Source: Cichorium intybus (lineage: Eukaryota; Streptophyta; Magnoliopsida; Asterales; Asteraceae). From it: a DNA stretch of 64,000 nt. The notes beneath the pieces were generated by a model. That model worked only from the letters and a program-made list of their open reading frames with translations. It was not told where the DNA came from and ran no database searches. How positions within the stretch are numbered: the first letter of the stretch is position 1; the number at the start of each line of letters is the position of its first letter. The DNA lies in NCBI GenBank assembly GCA_023525715.1, contig CM042013.1:75933494-75997493 (forward strand), written 5' to 3'. Position numbers and translations under genes: made by a program. This document shows, piece by piece, positions 1 to 13,170 of this stretch.

Positions 1-347
1 GTTGATCATCTTGGACATGAGCAGTAACAGGGGACTGCACAACCTCTTGAGTTTCAAGGGGTGGGGTCTAGTTATCATTATAAGGAGGTGGAACACATCT
101 ATAACCATGACCCTCACCATGTTTGTTTGTCCATTTCGTTTGATGTGTGATCATCGACTCAACTACCTCACTTGACACATCGAATTTTTTAAAATTGGAT
201 TCAGCATCTTGAAATTTTTGCTTTCAATACATCAAGTTCGGTAATCTTTTCGTTTGCGAATATAAGGTGACAGCACTTCTCACTATATTCCTGTCTAATC
301 CTTTTTACATCTTTTGTCTGAGCATCTAATTTTTCTTTAAGAGGCTT

Positions 348-1916
348 TTAGGCTTTCCTAAGGGTATAACCTTCATACCTAAGATCCTCCAGTTGTCTAA
401 TTAAAGAATCATTGTGCTCACGATATTTATTAATAGTATCATTACATGATTGAGAACACGAAACTTCACTAACCTTATTTGTGTCAGGAGTCGAAGAGAG
501 CATGAAAGCAAACTGCAGGTTCATCATTTCTTCTTCAGCAGCTTCAACATCCTCATAAGCTTCAATTTGAGCTAAGTGAGCTCCTCCATCTTTAGTGATA
601 TTGAGAGCCTGCAACTGATCATCCCATGAGAACTGTTGTGCCACCATAGCTCTTTCAACATTATGGGACGTTTCTCTATTGGTTCCAGCTGGCACAATGG
701 CCCTCTCAGCATTTGTGTTCTCCACCCTTGGCTTGTGACACTCACAAGCAAAATGACCAGGCTCGTGACAGTTGTAGCAACGAAGATTTTCCTTGTTGAA
801 TCCCTCCTTCTAATTTCCATTGTTGGCAACCCAATTGTTTATGCCCGTTCTTTGTGTGAACTTTTTGGCCCTGAACACTGCCATAACAATATGCCTGGAA
901 ATGTCCATCTCTTCAACATCGTATGGGTGAACTTGATCGAGATCACCGGCCATCATTGGTTGAACCAGTTTCCCAGCCATTGGCGCATTATAGCAATTCA
1001 TAAGGCCAGCAATCATGTTTAAATTTTCTTCTGCTCCTTTGGGAGCAGCTGGGGCTGGAGAAGTCAATTTGGCAGCAGGTCCAGGAGTTAAGAAGCTGGA
1101 GATGCCATGGGAACACCATGTTAAGAAGATGCTTGCTGAGCAAAAACTTGAGCAAGAAAGGAAGAAAATGCACTATTTGTAGAAGCGCCCAAGTTTGCAG
1201 ATTGATAAGAATCGACATGATTGATCTCTCGATGTTTATCATCCATGGCACAAGACTTGATAACCGCCATTATCTCAGCCAGAGAGATCTTGTTAAGATC
1301 TTTTGTCTTCTTGATCAGGGCAACGTTCATGTCCCAATTTTTCGGAAGAGAGTTAAGAAGCATCTTGTTGATCTCTGATCTAGATAGGATAATTCCTGTA
1401 GCACTCATCTAAGTGTTGAGTGTAATAAAGCGCTGTAGCTGAACCTCAACAAATTCCCTGAGGATGTGATTGAACATGTTGTTTTGGACGCAACAAGTCT
1501 TGTCTACTTTGTTTCATATCCTCGTTTCCCTCATATACTTCGATCAACATTTCCCACAAGGCCTTTACGGATTTATACTCCCTAAAACCTTGAGAAATAT
1601 CGGGAGATAAGGCCATTGTAAAAGTAGCAAGTGCTCTGTCATCTATCTTAGTTGCGTCAAAGTCAGCATCAGTGTATTGATCAAATGGCTTCTCAGCAAT
1701 AGTCTTTCCATGTGCCAAGGTAATGGTAATTTTGACTGGAGCTCGTTTCATGCTTCTCCACACCTTGTTGTCCTTCATTTTCACATAGTTCTTGAATCGG
1801 AACTTCCATTTAGGAAATCCTTCAGCAGAAAGTAACCGGGGAATTCGAGTAACAGTCCCCATTACGGAATCTAAATTCGTTTGCATTGTGTTAATATGAT
1901 TATTATATGAGTCCAT
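348..1916 (-). pseudogene. Cop-A: decayed Ty1/copia gag
   Basis: Nucleocapsid/capsid gene of a minus-strand copia retrotransposon. The start at 1916 begins a 156-residue N-terminal capsid-like part (1446-1916). Reading then continues in other frames through 1121-1408, 810-1067, 572-829 and 348-725, so several frameshifts and stops break it. A CCHC zinc knuckle (C-x2-C-x4-H-x4-C) lies at 738-779. The distal part (348-725) is acidic and probably helical, as in copia gags that extend past the knuckle. Protease, integrase and RT would lie to the left, outside the window. A Met-tRNA-like primer site and an LTR lie just upstream at 2399-2768, as expected for the 5' end. No intact product is possible. 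Confidence 0.85.
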
Positions 1917-2398
1917 TTAATCATTAATTAATTTTAAAGTCTGACTTCTGAACCGAAAACCACAAGAAACCGAAAATTAAGCTGAATCGAAATCACACTT
2001 CTCTGACCGAAAATGCCGACCGAAAACAATGTTTGACCGAAATCATTGACCGAAATCAATGAATACCGAAAACCTTGCCAGGAAACTCGAACTCTAACCA
2101 AAATCGATCTCCGTCGCCAAAAACCCAAGTAACCCTAACCGAAATCGAGCTCCGCCACCGAAATCCCAAGTAACCCTAATCGAAATCGGTTAACAGACAC
2201 CAAAAACCTCAAATCTAGGCAGAAAAACGAATTTCTAATGGAGAATTTGAATTTTTAAGATCAAAACAGTGCAATTTTCCAAAAATTTATGAAAATTATG
2301 AACACCAAATACCAACAAAAAAACAACCCAAAACGCTCAAAAACGATTGTTTCTAGATCGAATGATACCAAAACAGCTCGAAAAACGAGTTTTTAAAG

Positions 2399-2410
2399 GC
2401 TCTGATACTA
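2399..2410 (-). other. Cop-A primer-binding site
   Basis: Read on the minus strand this is TAGTATCAGAGC, one base off TGGTATCAGAGC, the usual complement of initiator Met-tRNA. It lies 2 bp inside the proposed 5' LTR and upstream of gag. Confidence 0.75.
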
Positions 2411-2412
2411 CT

Positions 2413-2768
2413 TGTAACTCCTAATCTCGCAGATCTAACGCGGTATCACTCAAAACAGATGATTGTGCGGAATCCAATCTTGTGAGTATCAAGAAACAAA
2501 CAAGAACACGGTATAAAGCTTCAATGCACTTGATTAAGAAAACAACTGGTACATAAGCCTATGATCGATGAATAGAAAATAGTTTCTCTAGAGCTCCTAA
2601 TCAACCACTCGGATGAGGCCTAACGAAAACCAGTAGCCCAGCCCAACCGAAAACTCTCGATTTCGGTCAAGGTCAACCAAAAACCCAAAACAGCCCTTCA
2701 ACTTTCTATATTTTCTTTATAAGCCCCTAAAATGTGAAGATTAAACCAACATAAATTATAACCCAACA
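2413..2768 (-). repeat. Cop-A 5' LTR
   Basis: The 356-bp segment starts TGTAAC and ends CCAACA on the plus strand, so on the minus strand it runs TGTTGG...GTTACA. It abuts the primer site. The partner LTR is outside the window, so the outer edge (2768) rests only on the TG...CA rule. Confidence 0.6.
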
Positions 2769-2773
2769 TTACC

Positions 2774-3747
2774 TTGGGAAGACCGCCATTTTTTTGACCT
2801 CCGAATGTGACCAAATGTATAGTGATCCGCCCTGAGTCTTCGGGTCCTACCTTTGCAACGAAGACATCTGCGGAAGCTGGTGGTTCACGTTCAAAACATG
2901 TGGATAAAGGGAAGGGTGTTTTAATTATGCCCAACAAGGAACATGCTCACAAAGAGAGAGAAGAGGAGTTTAACAGGATGTTACAAATTAACGATATGGC
3001 TCAGAGCAACAAAACATGGACTGCTGAGACCATTGAAGCCTGTGGGTTCGTAGATCTTGACATACTCAACAGGCTTCCTCTAAAGAGCTACTCAATTGAA
3101 GGTACCCTTGATAACCAGCTCGACATCCCTTATAATCCAAACACATTTTCGTTCTTTCAGTTTGTCCGAACTATGCTAAACGATGAGTTGTAAGCCTTCA
3201 AAATGGAAAAGATATCCTTTTCATGTGAAGTACATATAAGAACCAAATGCAGTATAAAGCTTGAAAAGGATTGTCAAACTCATCTCCATCAAAGAGGGAG
3301 AATTATTTGAAGACTTTCAAAATTATGATTTCTATGTCCTTAGAGGTTCGTATGAAGAGGAATCAAGAATCATCGTTGCTGACTTTCCAATCATGAACCC
3401 CCATGATTTTGTTATGATTCTTGACCTCATGAAAGATGCTCCAGCCTTCGTTGCTCATTCACCTATCGTCTTCAATGCTGCAAGGAATCATGTCTCTAGA
3501 TTCCTTCTGAACTACGTGAAGCGTTTTAAGAAATATGATATACAAAATTGCAGAATGCTTCGGAAAGTCCTTTGCTCCACCAGTAAACATTGTTCAGAAT
3601 CTTGACAGATTCAAAAATGGGGAGATACTTGAGAAACCCTGGGGAGTGGTGGTAAGCAAATTCTTCGAAGTGGATTACAAGGTCTTTTGCAAGCGAAGCT
3701 TGAGTGGTGTACCTGAAGATCCGAAGGATTTACTCTGGAGGATCTGA
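2774..3747 (+). pseudogene. Unknown decayed ORF
   Basis: Three reading-frame pieces follow one another on the plus strand: 2807-3193 (128 codons, entered at a GTG), 3261-3605 (114 codons) and 3535-3747 (70 codons), with frameshifts near 3195-3260 and 3540-3600. The first piece is Lys/Glu-rich around a KGKGV stretch and then has a more globular section. The second contains a hydrophobic, possibly folded region around FPIMNPHDFVMILDLM. I do not recognise a domain. It may be an ORF of unknown function that travels with plant retroelements, or a fragment of a host gene. The Cop-A LTR ends immediately upstream, so Cop-A may have inserted into it. Confidence 0.4.
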
Positions 3748-5578
3748 AGGTTTTTGTATAACCAACCTTATCCACACAGCACCTTGTAGTGTCAGACTCA
3801 GTGTTACACGTTGCTGTATTTTTATTGGATGGTACTAGAATAAAATATTCTGTAAATCTTTTTGTACTATTAATATCACTGATTACGTATAAATAACAGT
3901 GATATCATCAGTGTCGTGAGTGCTTAACAATCACCTCAATTTTCAAACCCTCAAGCCAATACTAAGCATTCGGCACTCTGTTTCCTCAATTCACTTGTTC
4001 ATAACTGTTCTTTATTACTATTGTGTGTGTTGATTAATTGGCTGAATCATCCATTCTTACTACTTGATTTTTTTGAGTCATTGATTGAATTTAGAATCTA
4101 ACACGAAAGTGTATATCTCCAGCCATAACCCTAACAACCCCTATATTTATCTCATTTATATATGTATGAAAGAGAGAACCGAGGAGGAAGAAGATGGCAG
4201 TAGGAGCTAGGATGGGACAGAAGGGAAGGAGAGAATTAGCATGGAAGAAGGCATGACAGCGGTTAAGAGTTTTGGGACAGCAAGAACATCAATTGAGAAA
4301 GAAGATAGGAGATGGCGAGATTGAAGTCTAGAAGACGATCAAGTGGTTCTAGTTAGTGTGGCTTCACTTGCAATGTATGTAATTGATTTCTTTATGTTCC
4401 CTTGCAAAAAAACGCCACTTAAGCACCACCAAAGCATCATGATAGTTTGTAGTTTTTTTTATGGCAAGCAAAACAATCCAAGCAAGTATCTGTCAAGCCC
4501 AATAGATGATAAGGAAAGACATGCTCCATATGTGTTTATACTTTCATGTAAAATATAATTATATTATGATATTATGCAAGCTTTGGTTTTAATAATTCGT
4601 GAGTGTCTTAATGTGCATCTTCAATCTAATATTCATTAGTTAGGTTTTCGAAAACTTAATAGAGGATTTGTGTGAGGAATAAGTAAAGAAAACATGTTAG
4701 AAGTTGGAAAAATGATGCAAATGTTCGTAACAGATTCTGTCACTGATCTTAGAGGATGTTTTGTAAAAAATAGAAGCGGAATTAGGGAATATTGTTACAG
4801 ATGGAAGTTGTTCGAAATTGAGCCTAGTTTCCATAAAGGTATAACACATGTCAATTGGAGTTATGGTTCAGGAGTTATGGTCAAATCATTGATAAAGGAT
4901 CTAAAAGGGCTTAATTGGAAAAAACACACAAAAGTGCCTTATTAAGTCCTTAATACATCAAGAGCTTAGTAATCAGATGTTTGGATATATTTAACTTGTT
5001 TAAAGAAGTTTTTTAGCGTCATTTGTTGGTTTTGTAAATATGAACTTGTATGTGAAAGAGAACATAGTAACGACTATGATTTCATGAAAACAATTCATCC
5101 GTAAAACCTCTGCTGCAAGCTCAGTCTTAACCAACTAGGAAGGGTCTTAAATGAATATGCAAATTGTATGAAAAAAAGAAGCTAAAATGTTTAATACATA
5201 CAAGTATTAATTGGTAGCACCTTGTACTATAATCAAAGTATTGTCTATTGATAATATTCATAGGAAATTACATGTTATGAATTTTCAATGGTTGTATGTG
5301 GTATGTATTATATTGGGAAGAGTTTCAGGTAACTATATGCTTTATGTAATTATTAGGTAAACATTAACATTGTTAAACTCATGTATATATTTTGTAATGT
5401 AGAAAAACTGTTGTTGGGATGATGCATTAACTTCCAAAGTGAAGACTGTTTGGGAAACTAAGGCGAAGCAAAAAGTTCACGAATAAATCAGATCAAAACA
5501 AAAAATAGGCATAAAGGTGTACCTGATCGCCCAGCTGTTAATGTTTTAGGTCATTGACCAACTTGTTACTCATGGTTT
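3748..5578. other. Intergenic stretch without recognised gene
   Basis: AT-rich DNA with only short open frames (4343-4558 and 4694-4945, 71 and 83 codons) that match nothing I know. A purine-rich run lies at about 4150-4330. A 9-bp perfect inverted repeat (ATATCACTG...CAGTGATAT, 3873-3905) has a TATAAATA-like sequence in its loop. It could be decayed transposon or ancient intergenic sequence. Confidence 0.5.
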
Positions 5579-6478
5579 TTGTTGATGTATTTGTAATAAA
5601 CAATATTCTGATGTTAGCTTGTACTGATGTATGTTTTTGATATAACTGCTGAATGTCTTTGAGTTATTAATGAATATAATTTATCACCTTCACTTGTGCT
5701 TGTTATTATGCTAATATGAATCCAAGAATTGGAAAACCAAAATTCACACATCAATTTCGATCTGTGCTACTAGAAGTTTCACACTTAGAAGTTTTACAAG
5801 TTCCAGAAGTGAAGTGATAGAAGAAACCAAAATTCACACATGAATTTCGGTATAGAAGACTTCGGTTCAGCAATTCTTGAAGACATCAGAAGATCCGAAA
5901 GTTCAACAATCCACTTACCGAAGTTTACTCTTAAACTTTGGTTCCTTTAGAAGACTATTTCATGATAAGCGTTGAAGACAAATGAAGATAAAGCAAAAGA
6001 TAAGAAGATCCTATTATATAGTACATTTAGACTAGTCACTTCTTATTCCGTAAAGTCGCATGGCGCATGTACTGTTTAGATAGAGAATAATCAATCTTAG
6101 GCCAACCTAGTCTGACTTTGTACTATTATCCTTAGAATTACATGGAATGAACTACTCTGTAGTTCATTCTATCCTTAGGTCTTTGTCTAGTGGGAACTCT
6201 CTTTGCACTATAAAAGGAGAGTTCCACCACACTTTATCTTCATGGTTTTGAGAAATCATCTGTAAGTCTCTTTCTATGAAATACAAATCTTCCATTCCAT
6301 CAAATCCTTGTTTTTAATATTTATATCTTTGTTCTTCCTTTGCTATAATTCTTGCATTTTGATCTTTAAGTCTTTCATATTCCGCACATTAACTTGTTTG
6401 TATTTATTATTGTTGAGCATCGATCTTAAAGTATTTATCAAGTTTTCGAACTTGTCCTCTCATTCTGTACTTTCAACA
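5579..6478 (+). repeat. Cop-B 5' LTR (left edge uncertain)
   Basis: The right edge is firm: the sequence ends CAACA at 6478 and is followed 2 bp later by a primer site. The left edge is guessed from a TGTTG start at 5579, matching the TGTTG start of the related Cop-D LTR. A TATA box (6209-6215) lies about 270 bp before the end. The phrase CCAAAATTCACACATSAATT occurs twice about 90 bp apart (5733 and 5826). The 3' LTR is not in the window, so age and length cannot be measured. Confidence 0.55.
6209..6215 (+). promoter_or_regulatory. TATA box of Cop-B LTR
   Basis: TATAAAA after CTTTGCAC, inside the LTR and upstream of the primer site, where the U3/R boundary is expected. Confidence 0.55.
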
Positions 6479-6480
6479 AT

Positions 6481-6492
6481 TGGCATCAGAGC
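6481..6492 (+). other. Cop-B primer-binding site
   Basis: TGGCATCAGAGC, one base different from the Met-tRNA complement TGGTATCAGAGC, 2 bp after the LTR. Confidence 0.75.
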
Positions 6493-6538
6493 TTTTGTAG
6501 CTGTTTATAAGGTTCATCGTGCATATTCTACTTAAGCC

Positions 6539-9500
6539 TTGACTTTCGTAGCAACCGCTGGACCCGCTATAGATGTGACATATGCTACATCACCCACGTT
6601 TCTAAACTCAAACTTTTTCAAACAAGTTCTTTCAAAGACTTCTTCAAACATGCAAATGAATTACTCTCTCAATGTTGCCAACAGTGTTGGTAGCTCCACA
6701 AGAGCTCCAATACTCATACTAATAAAATACAATGGTTGGCCAACTCATATGCAAAACTATCTAAAGTGCCAAGGGAAAGATGTATGGAAGTCTGTGGAGG
6801 AAGCGCCTCATGTTTCGATTGTTGTTGTTTTTTTTGTTACCCCAAGAAATGACACCGCAGAAGGTGCTCTTGGTGGAGTTCCTAAAGCCAGACTGACACC
6901 CATTGACATTAAAAGATGGATAATGATCAAATTTCATTCACCAAAATTTCTTGTGGAATCCCCCCTGAACTATTTGATCTCATTCAAAATTGTACCACTG
7001 CTCAGCAGATATGAATACTATTGCAAAATATGTTCCATGGTACAGAGGATGGGAAGGACAAGAAGTTGACGGCGAGCCTCAACGAATATAACAAGTTTTC
7101 AGCTTTTCCTGGCGAAAGTCTAAGCAATTCATTCACTTGTTTTTCCCTTATCATTACATGCCTCCTAAGTGCAGGGGCTGTAAGGTCCAATCAAGAGATA
7201 AATCTCAGATTTCTTGAAGGACTGGGAAAAGAATGGATGATGGTGAAGATGATCTTGCAAGATTTAGGGAAACTTAAAACCTTTAACATATATCCCATGT
7301 ACAACAATCTGTTAGGTCAAGAGGATGACAGCGCAAGTTTCCAATGTTGGGTAACTCTCCTTAGTAGCTGGTACAGTTAGCAATGTACTAGCAAGTTGTT
7401 TCCAACCAAAATTACCTTCCTACCAACCAAATCTAGATAAGTCAGTACTCCTATCAACCACCACCTGTTCAGTAGATAAGTCAACATTTGTATCAACCAC
7501 CTATCCAACAAATCATGTATCCCAATCACCATCAAACATCCTAAACACCTGTTCAGACTCAAGTTCCTCAACCTTCATACCAGTAAAAAAAACACCTACC
7601 CTAGCACTCCCTCCTCCCTCAGAATCATGTTATTCCGACTATGATGATGAAGAGGAAGCAGCGTACCAGCATGAAATTGCTCTCATAAGCCAGAAGTTTA
7701 ATTGAATCTCTTCATTAAACAGTCCGAAAAAGAATTTATGTTCAAGTCATCAACGACCTGGTTATCAGCCTAGAAACTATAACCAGCCAACAAATCAATA
7801 CAAACCAACTTCGCAAAATCACTATCAGCCTGTCGAAGATCATCGTACCGAAAACCCAAGACTGCGGCAGAGCCTGCTGCCAGCCATACGATGTCTAGAG
7901 CTCCAGAGAAAAATGAGACAGAAGTGATTAAATGTCACAATTGTGGAGGTTTGTGGCACTATGCGGCATATTGTAGGGCTCCCAGGAACATCGAAATAGA
8001 GAAAGAAGAGGAAAACGCTTTTGTTGCAACAACTAGAAACATTGAAGTGTGGCCATCCGGGGACGAAGAAGAGATATATGAAAACAAACAAAAAAGAGGA
8101 AAAGCAGCAGCCGAATGCATGATGGTGCAAGAATAATCTAGAATATCTATTCCTGGAGTATGAAAGGCTGTAAAGATGCATGGCATGGAAGCTACCTCAA
8201 GCAGCAAGAACTATGCGTTCATGGTGAACAAAAGCGACAATAGGGTCAGCATAACCGCACAGGTACGTGACATGTTACACTCAAACAATATTTATTCTCC
8301 TAACTTAGAACCTTCCTTAGAAGAATCTCTAATACTTGTGCAGATGCATTAGTGGCCTACAGGAGGGTTCTGGATGAACGAGATGATGGATTTGATGAAG
8401 TTGTGAAGTTAAAGAGTCGGTTAGAAGATAGGAAGTTAATGTGTGATAAACTAGAATCATATTTGAAAATTGAAAGAACATCTAGGATTATAACTGAGAA
8501 GTCTAATCAACTTTTGTCGTCACAACGAGACTTAGCCCGTAGTGACAATGTTCGGTTAAATCAACTTATTGATCAGTTGTATAAGGCAACTGAAATTTTC
8601 AAATCTCCGGCTAACGCTAACTCATCTGAAAATACATTCAACTGGGGATGGGCTCGAACATCCAATAACAAAGATTACCCAATATATTCATAACAAATTC
8701 CATTATTCAAATATCCCACAAACGAAAATGATGATAAAATCGATTTAGACTTGGCTCAAGCGTTGATTGAAACTCCATCAAATGACTTTGAGATTGAAAC
8801 ATCGGTATCAAATGAAGGAGTTAAAATTCCCTTTTCATCTTTTTCGGAGACCAATAGTCAACATGTTAACACTGTTGAAAGCAGTAAGTTGTCAACATCA
8901 TCAGTCTCATTTCTGCCAAGACACTTGACCTCGGTCCCTATTGATAGTCCTTCAACATCTTCTCATCAAAATTCTTTCTTCGCAAATCTAAAAGGCAATT
9001 GTGTTGCTGAAGAGTTTGACCCATGTCATGCTGACGTGGAGGACAAATCAAATGAATAGAAATTTGATGAAGAGATTGAGATGGAAAATTGTCCGGAAAA
9101 TCAAATCATCATCAAAGCCGATTTTATTAAAATAACAATCAAAAGTCCAACTGCTGATCAACCATCAAATATGACGGCTGGGACATTTGACCCAGGTATC
9201 AAGAAATATGTTTATGTGTTACAAAAAAATCTTCCAAATTTTTCAAAAGAAACAACTCAACAGACTTTTGACTCGAACAAAATTGTGCCACTCAAAAATG
9301 TTAAAACAACTCACGAAGAGAACAAAATTTTAAATGATTCTTTATCTGACTCTTCCTCTCCAAGAAAGATTTTTAAAAAGGGAAAAGGACAAAACTTAAC
9401 AAAAAATTGAGTAAAACCGACACTTAACAAAAAAGATGTTTGATCACCCAGATCCCATGCTAGGGAAGAAAAGAAAAACTTTTTTTATAGTCAATCTCAT

Positions 9501-10351
9501 AGAAAATCCAACAACTTCACTTCATCCACCATCTCTAAGTCCATCTCTCCGGAAAAAGTCATTTCTGCACAAAAGAAGTACGTTTACAAAGGCTTACTTC
9601 CAACTCCTTGTGTAAACTATCCGGCTACTGGTCAAGCCCAGTACATGATTGAAGATCAAAGAAATTTCATCCATTATCAGCAAACCACCAACAGTTTAGA
9701 CTACTATTTGAACTTTCCCAAGATAGTCAACGTTGAGAAAATAGCAAAGTATGTTATCTCAACATGAGTGAATTGTGAAACTGAGCACAAGAGATCCATC
9801 TCAATTGAATTGCAGCAAACATCTTCAAAATTTGTCAAATCTTCTGTCTCACCCAAAATAGACTCATAGCAACAAAACGTTTTTAAATATACAAATGTGG
9901 CACAAAATGTTCTCAAAAATCCAATTTAATTCAAAAGAATTTGCTAAAAGGAAAGGCTCCTTTGAATGATCAAAAACTTTTTGAAAAATCGTCAAATATC
10001 TCTCAAAAGCTTCCAGCACCAAAACTTTTAAAACGTGTTGAAGACACGATCTGCTGTCAATGTTATAAAAATATTTCAAAACCATTTTCAACAGTCACCT
10101 AGGTGAATAACAAGCCAAGAAACATCCTTAAGAAAAACAAAAAATATTCTCAAACAGTTACAAAGAAAGTTGTTCAATAATGGGTAGTTAAAGTCCCAAC
10201 TTCGGAATCCAAAATCTCTTAGTCAACACTTCATGATACAGAAGTTGAGACTTCTGCTAAAGACAAGACCACCAAAAAGACTTTTAAATCTTTCCAGTCT
10301 GGAAAATCCAATGACCCCAAGCAATTTTGGGTGCCCAAACTAACCGTTTGA
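6539..10351 (+). pseudogene. Cop-B: decayed SIRE-like gag
   Basis: Gag of an old copia element, homologous to Cop-D gag. The N-terminal part (6539-7069) shares the N-S-x-G-S-x-T-R-A-P-I-L-I stretch with Cop-D. A CCHC zinc knuckle lies at 7933-7974. A Lys/Glu-rich, coiled-coil-like part (8352-8693) and a Ser/Thr/Lys-rich tail (8751-9410) follow. Frames change repeatedly, and 7380-7890 and 9411-10350 hold only frame-broken remnants. The end is still recognisable: a W-V-P-K stretch followed directly by a TGA at 10349-10351, the position where Cop-D has a TAA. Order and size fit the large gag of SIRE/Maximus copia elements. Non-functional. Confidence 0.8.
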
Positions 10352-12288
10352 TTTTTAGGCGTTATGTGAAGAGGAACAGGATGACGACTGGTTAAATGCC
10401 AATGCATGTTCCATGCATATGACCGGAAGACTTGAATTTCTAAGAGACTACCACGCAGTTAACAACGGAGGTTTTGTTACATTTGGAAATGATGAAAATA
10501 GAATTATAAAATGATATGATGTTCTCACAAATGGAAACTTCACAATTCAGAAAGTTGCCTATGTTCTTGGTCTAAAACACAATCTTGTAAGCGTAGGGCA
10601 ACTGTTTGTCTCCGAGTAGAATTTGATGACAAATTCAATTATATAATGTCAAAAACCAGAGACAAGTGCCTTGTGTAGTCCCCGGACGGAATACCATGTT
10701 TCCACTGGACAGTTCTATTTTTCTTGGAAAACCTCGGTTGTGTCTACTATCAAAAGCTCATTCTGAAGTAGGTTGGTTATGACACCGAAAATTGACACTT
10801 CTTAATTTTCGGTACATGAATCAAATGGTCACGGGAGAAATGGTTCATGGAATTCCTCTTCTGAAGTTCGACAATAGTAATCTGTGTGCTGCATGCGCAC
10901 TAGGTAAGTAGAAGAAGAAGCCTCATAAGTCCATCTCAGACTCTAGCATTTCACATCTTTGGAGTTGTTGCACATTGACCTTTGTGGTCCATCAACCGTT
11001 GCAAGTTTAAATCACAATAAGTACATCTTAGTCATTGTGGACGACTTCAGTCGTTTCACATGGGTCTTCTTTCTAAGATTGAAATCAGATACTTTCTTGG
11101 AACTCAAAATTTTCATCACTTCCACAGAGCTGAAAGTTCAACTACCAGTCAGGAGAATCAGAAGTGACAACGGAACTGAATTCTACAATCGTCAACTAGA
11201 AGGCTTCCTTGTTTCAAAAGGAATTGAACATAAATTCTCTGCTCCTTAAACACCGCAACAAAATGGTGTGGTCGAAAGAAGGAATAGAACTTTAGTTGAA
11301 GTAGCCAGATCCATGTTGAATTTCGTCTATCTGCCTCTATCTTTCTGGGTAGAAGCTGTTGCTACTGCATGTTTTGTACAAAATCACCCAATCATTAACA
11401 AAAGACTAATTCTGACTCCATATGAAGTGTTTAATGACCAAAAACCCAATGTTAAAATTTTCCATATTTTTGGTTGCCGATGCTTCATTAAAAAATTGTA
11501 ACCAAAAGTGATGAAGCTATTTTTATGGGTTATTCATCTAAGTCTGTTGGTTATGTTGTGTTAAACAGGAGAGCAAGAGTTATTGAAGAGAGCTTCGATG
11601 TTGAATTCGATGATCAATATCTCTGGAGGAAACATGCCCAAGGCATTATCTATGTCATGGAAGATGACTGGCCAACAGGCCACCAACACATCAGAGCAAC
11701 CGAAGTAGATTATGATCTTCTCTTCTATCCTAGAGAAACAACTATCAATGCTGAAGTGATTCGATCTCCTGAAGCAATTCAACAAGTCACAGCAACCTCA
11801 GTTCCTCAGCTCCACCCATACCATCCACTGGGGTAAGAGTTTCAAATTCCAATGCAATATTAAGGGGGAGCCTTCGATCCTATCACATGTTCAGGGGGAG
11901 TTGTCACTCCCAGCACATGTTCAGGGGAGCTTCCGCTCCCAACTCATGTTGACGGAATCCCTCAAGTTGAGATAGACCATCAACATCAAGGAGATGATCA
12001 GAGAATTCATACTTCGGATAGACGCTTCGAATGATGTTCTGATATTGACCCTCGATGTTGATGAGGAAATTTTGGCTGATTGTTTGCATATACAAAACAC
12101 ACTCCTGATGATCAAGAATTTATCCAATATATGGTGCCGCCCAAATTAGACACTACTCTAATTCCTAGACTTCATAAATGGATCAGGAGTCATCCCCAAA
12201 CCAAATTATTGGTAATCCATCTGCTTGTGTTCAAACTTGTTCCAAAAAGTCCATCTAGGATGAATGTCACTCTGCAGCTTACATCAGC
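10352..12288 (+). pseudogene. Cop-B: decayed protease and integrase part of pol
   Basis: Aspartic protease remnant near 10390-10440: the catalytic D-S-G triad reads N-A-N here, so it is dead, but the downstream H-M-T-G is kept. The GAG-pre-integrase segment follows with a C-A-A-C pair (about 10890). The integrase core covers 10959-11249 and 11268-11501, with the first two acidic residues in HIDLCGP and RSDNGTEF and the Glu in VERRNRT. A stop (11247-11249) and frame changes break it. The chain continues at 11525-11836 toward the linker and is cut at 12294 by LARD-1; its RT half resumes at 18828. Confidence 0.85.
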
Positions 12289-12293
12289 AAGTT
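12289..12293 (+). repeat. LARD-1 target-site duplication, left copy
   Basis: AAGTT directly before the left LTR, repeated at 18823-18827 directly after the right LTR. Confidence 0.9.
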
Positions 12294-12840
12294 TGTAAGA
12301 CCCGTATCCTGATAATAACATATACTTAAAATAAGAGTGTTAGGAATTATATGATCATTGGTAGTTATAAAGCTAAGAAAAACTTTAGTTTCAATTTCAT
12401 ATGAAAATCAGCATTTTGTGTCGTTTTTAGAAAAATCATAATTAATTCTAGAAAAATAATTTGGATCTCAAACCAGTGCACAAAGTTTAAAAATTGAGTC
12501 TAGTACAATTACCAAAAATAATAGTAAGCTTGAAAATGACATTATCTATGGTAAAAAATGCAATCATTACTGATTAGTTCGGAATTGACAGATTAGATAG
12601 TCTGTTTTCAAAAATTCATAATAAATCATAGAAAAATCGTATAAATACGTAAAATACATCCCTGAAAAGGTATTGAGATGAGGTTTCTGAATATCAAATA
12701 AAAACGTGAATTTAGTGGGTTTACGATCGGCTAAACCAGTCTTGAACAGACTGATTCTAGAAGGCCTTTAATTTCAACAAAATTATATTATTAAAATCTT
12801 TTGTCAAAAGTGTCATGCCATTTTTATTCAAGAATTCAAG

Positions 12841-12848
12841 TATAAATA
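12841..12848 (+). promoter_or_regulatory. TATA box of LARD-1 5' LTR
   Basis: TATAAATA followed by a C-run. The same site is at 17929-17936 in the 3' LTR. Confidence 0.6.
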
Positions 12849-13170
12849 CCCCCCAAAACATCTCATAAACCACACCAACAAATCTCAATCCAATATATAG
12901 AGGTTTCTAAGCACTAGAGTGTAAGAAGTGAGTGGAAGGAAGCTCAAAAGCCTAGCGAAGAAGTTATAGGTTCCGACGACTGGTCATAAGTTAAAGTTGA
13001 AGGAAATACAAAGCCGAGAAAGATAAACGAAATAGTCAACTATAATCAGGTGAGTCTTCTCACTATACTATAGGTGGTATTGCATGCGTAGGAAGGAAGA
13101 TATGTTAGACTAAAGTGATCTTACCTGTTATGATAATTGTATGAATTATTGCTATGATAATGATTGTTTG

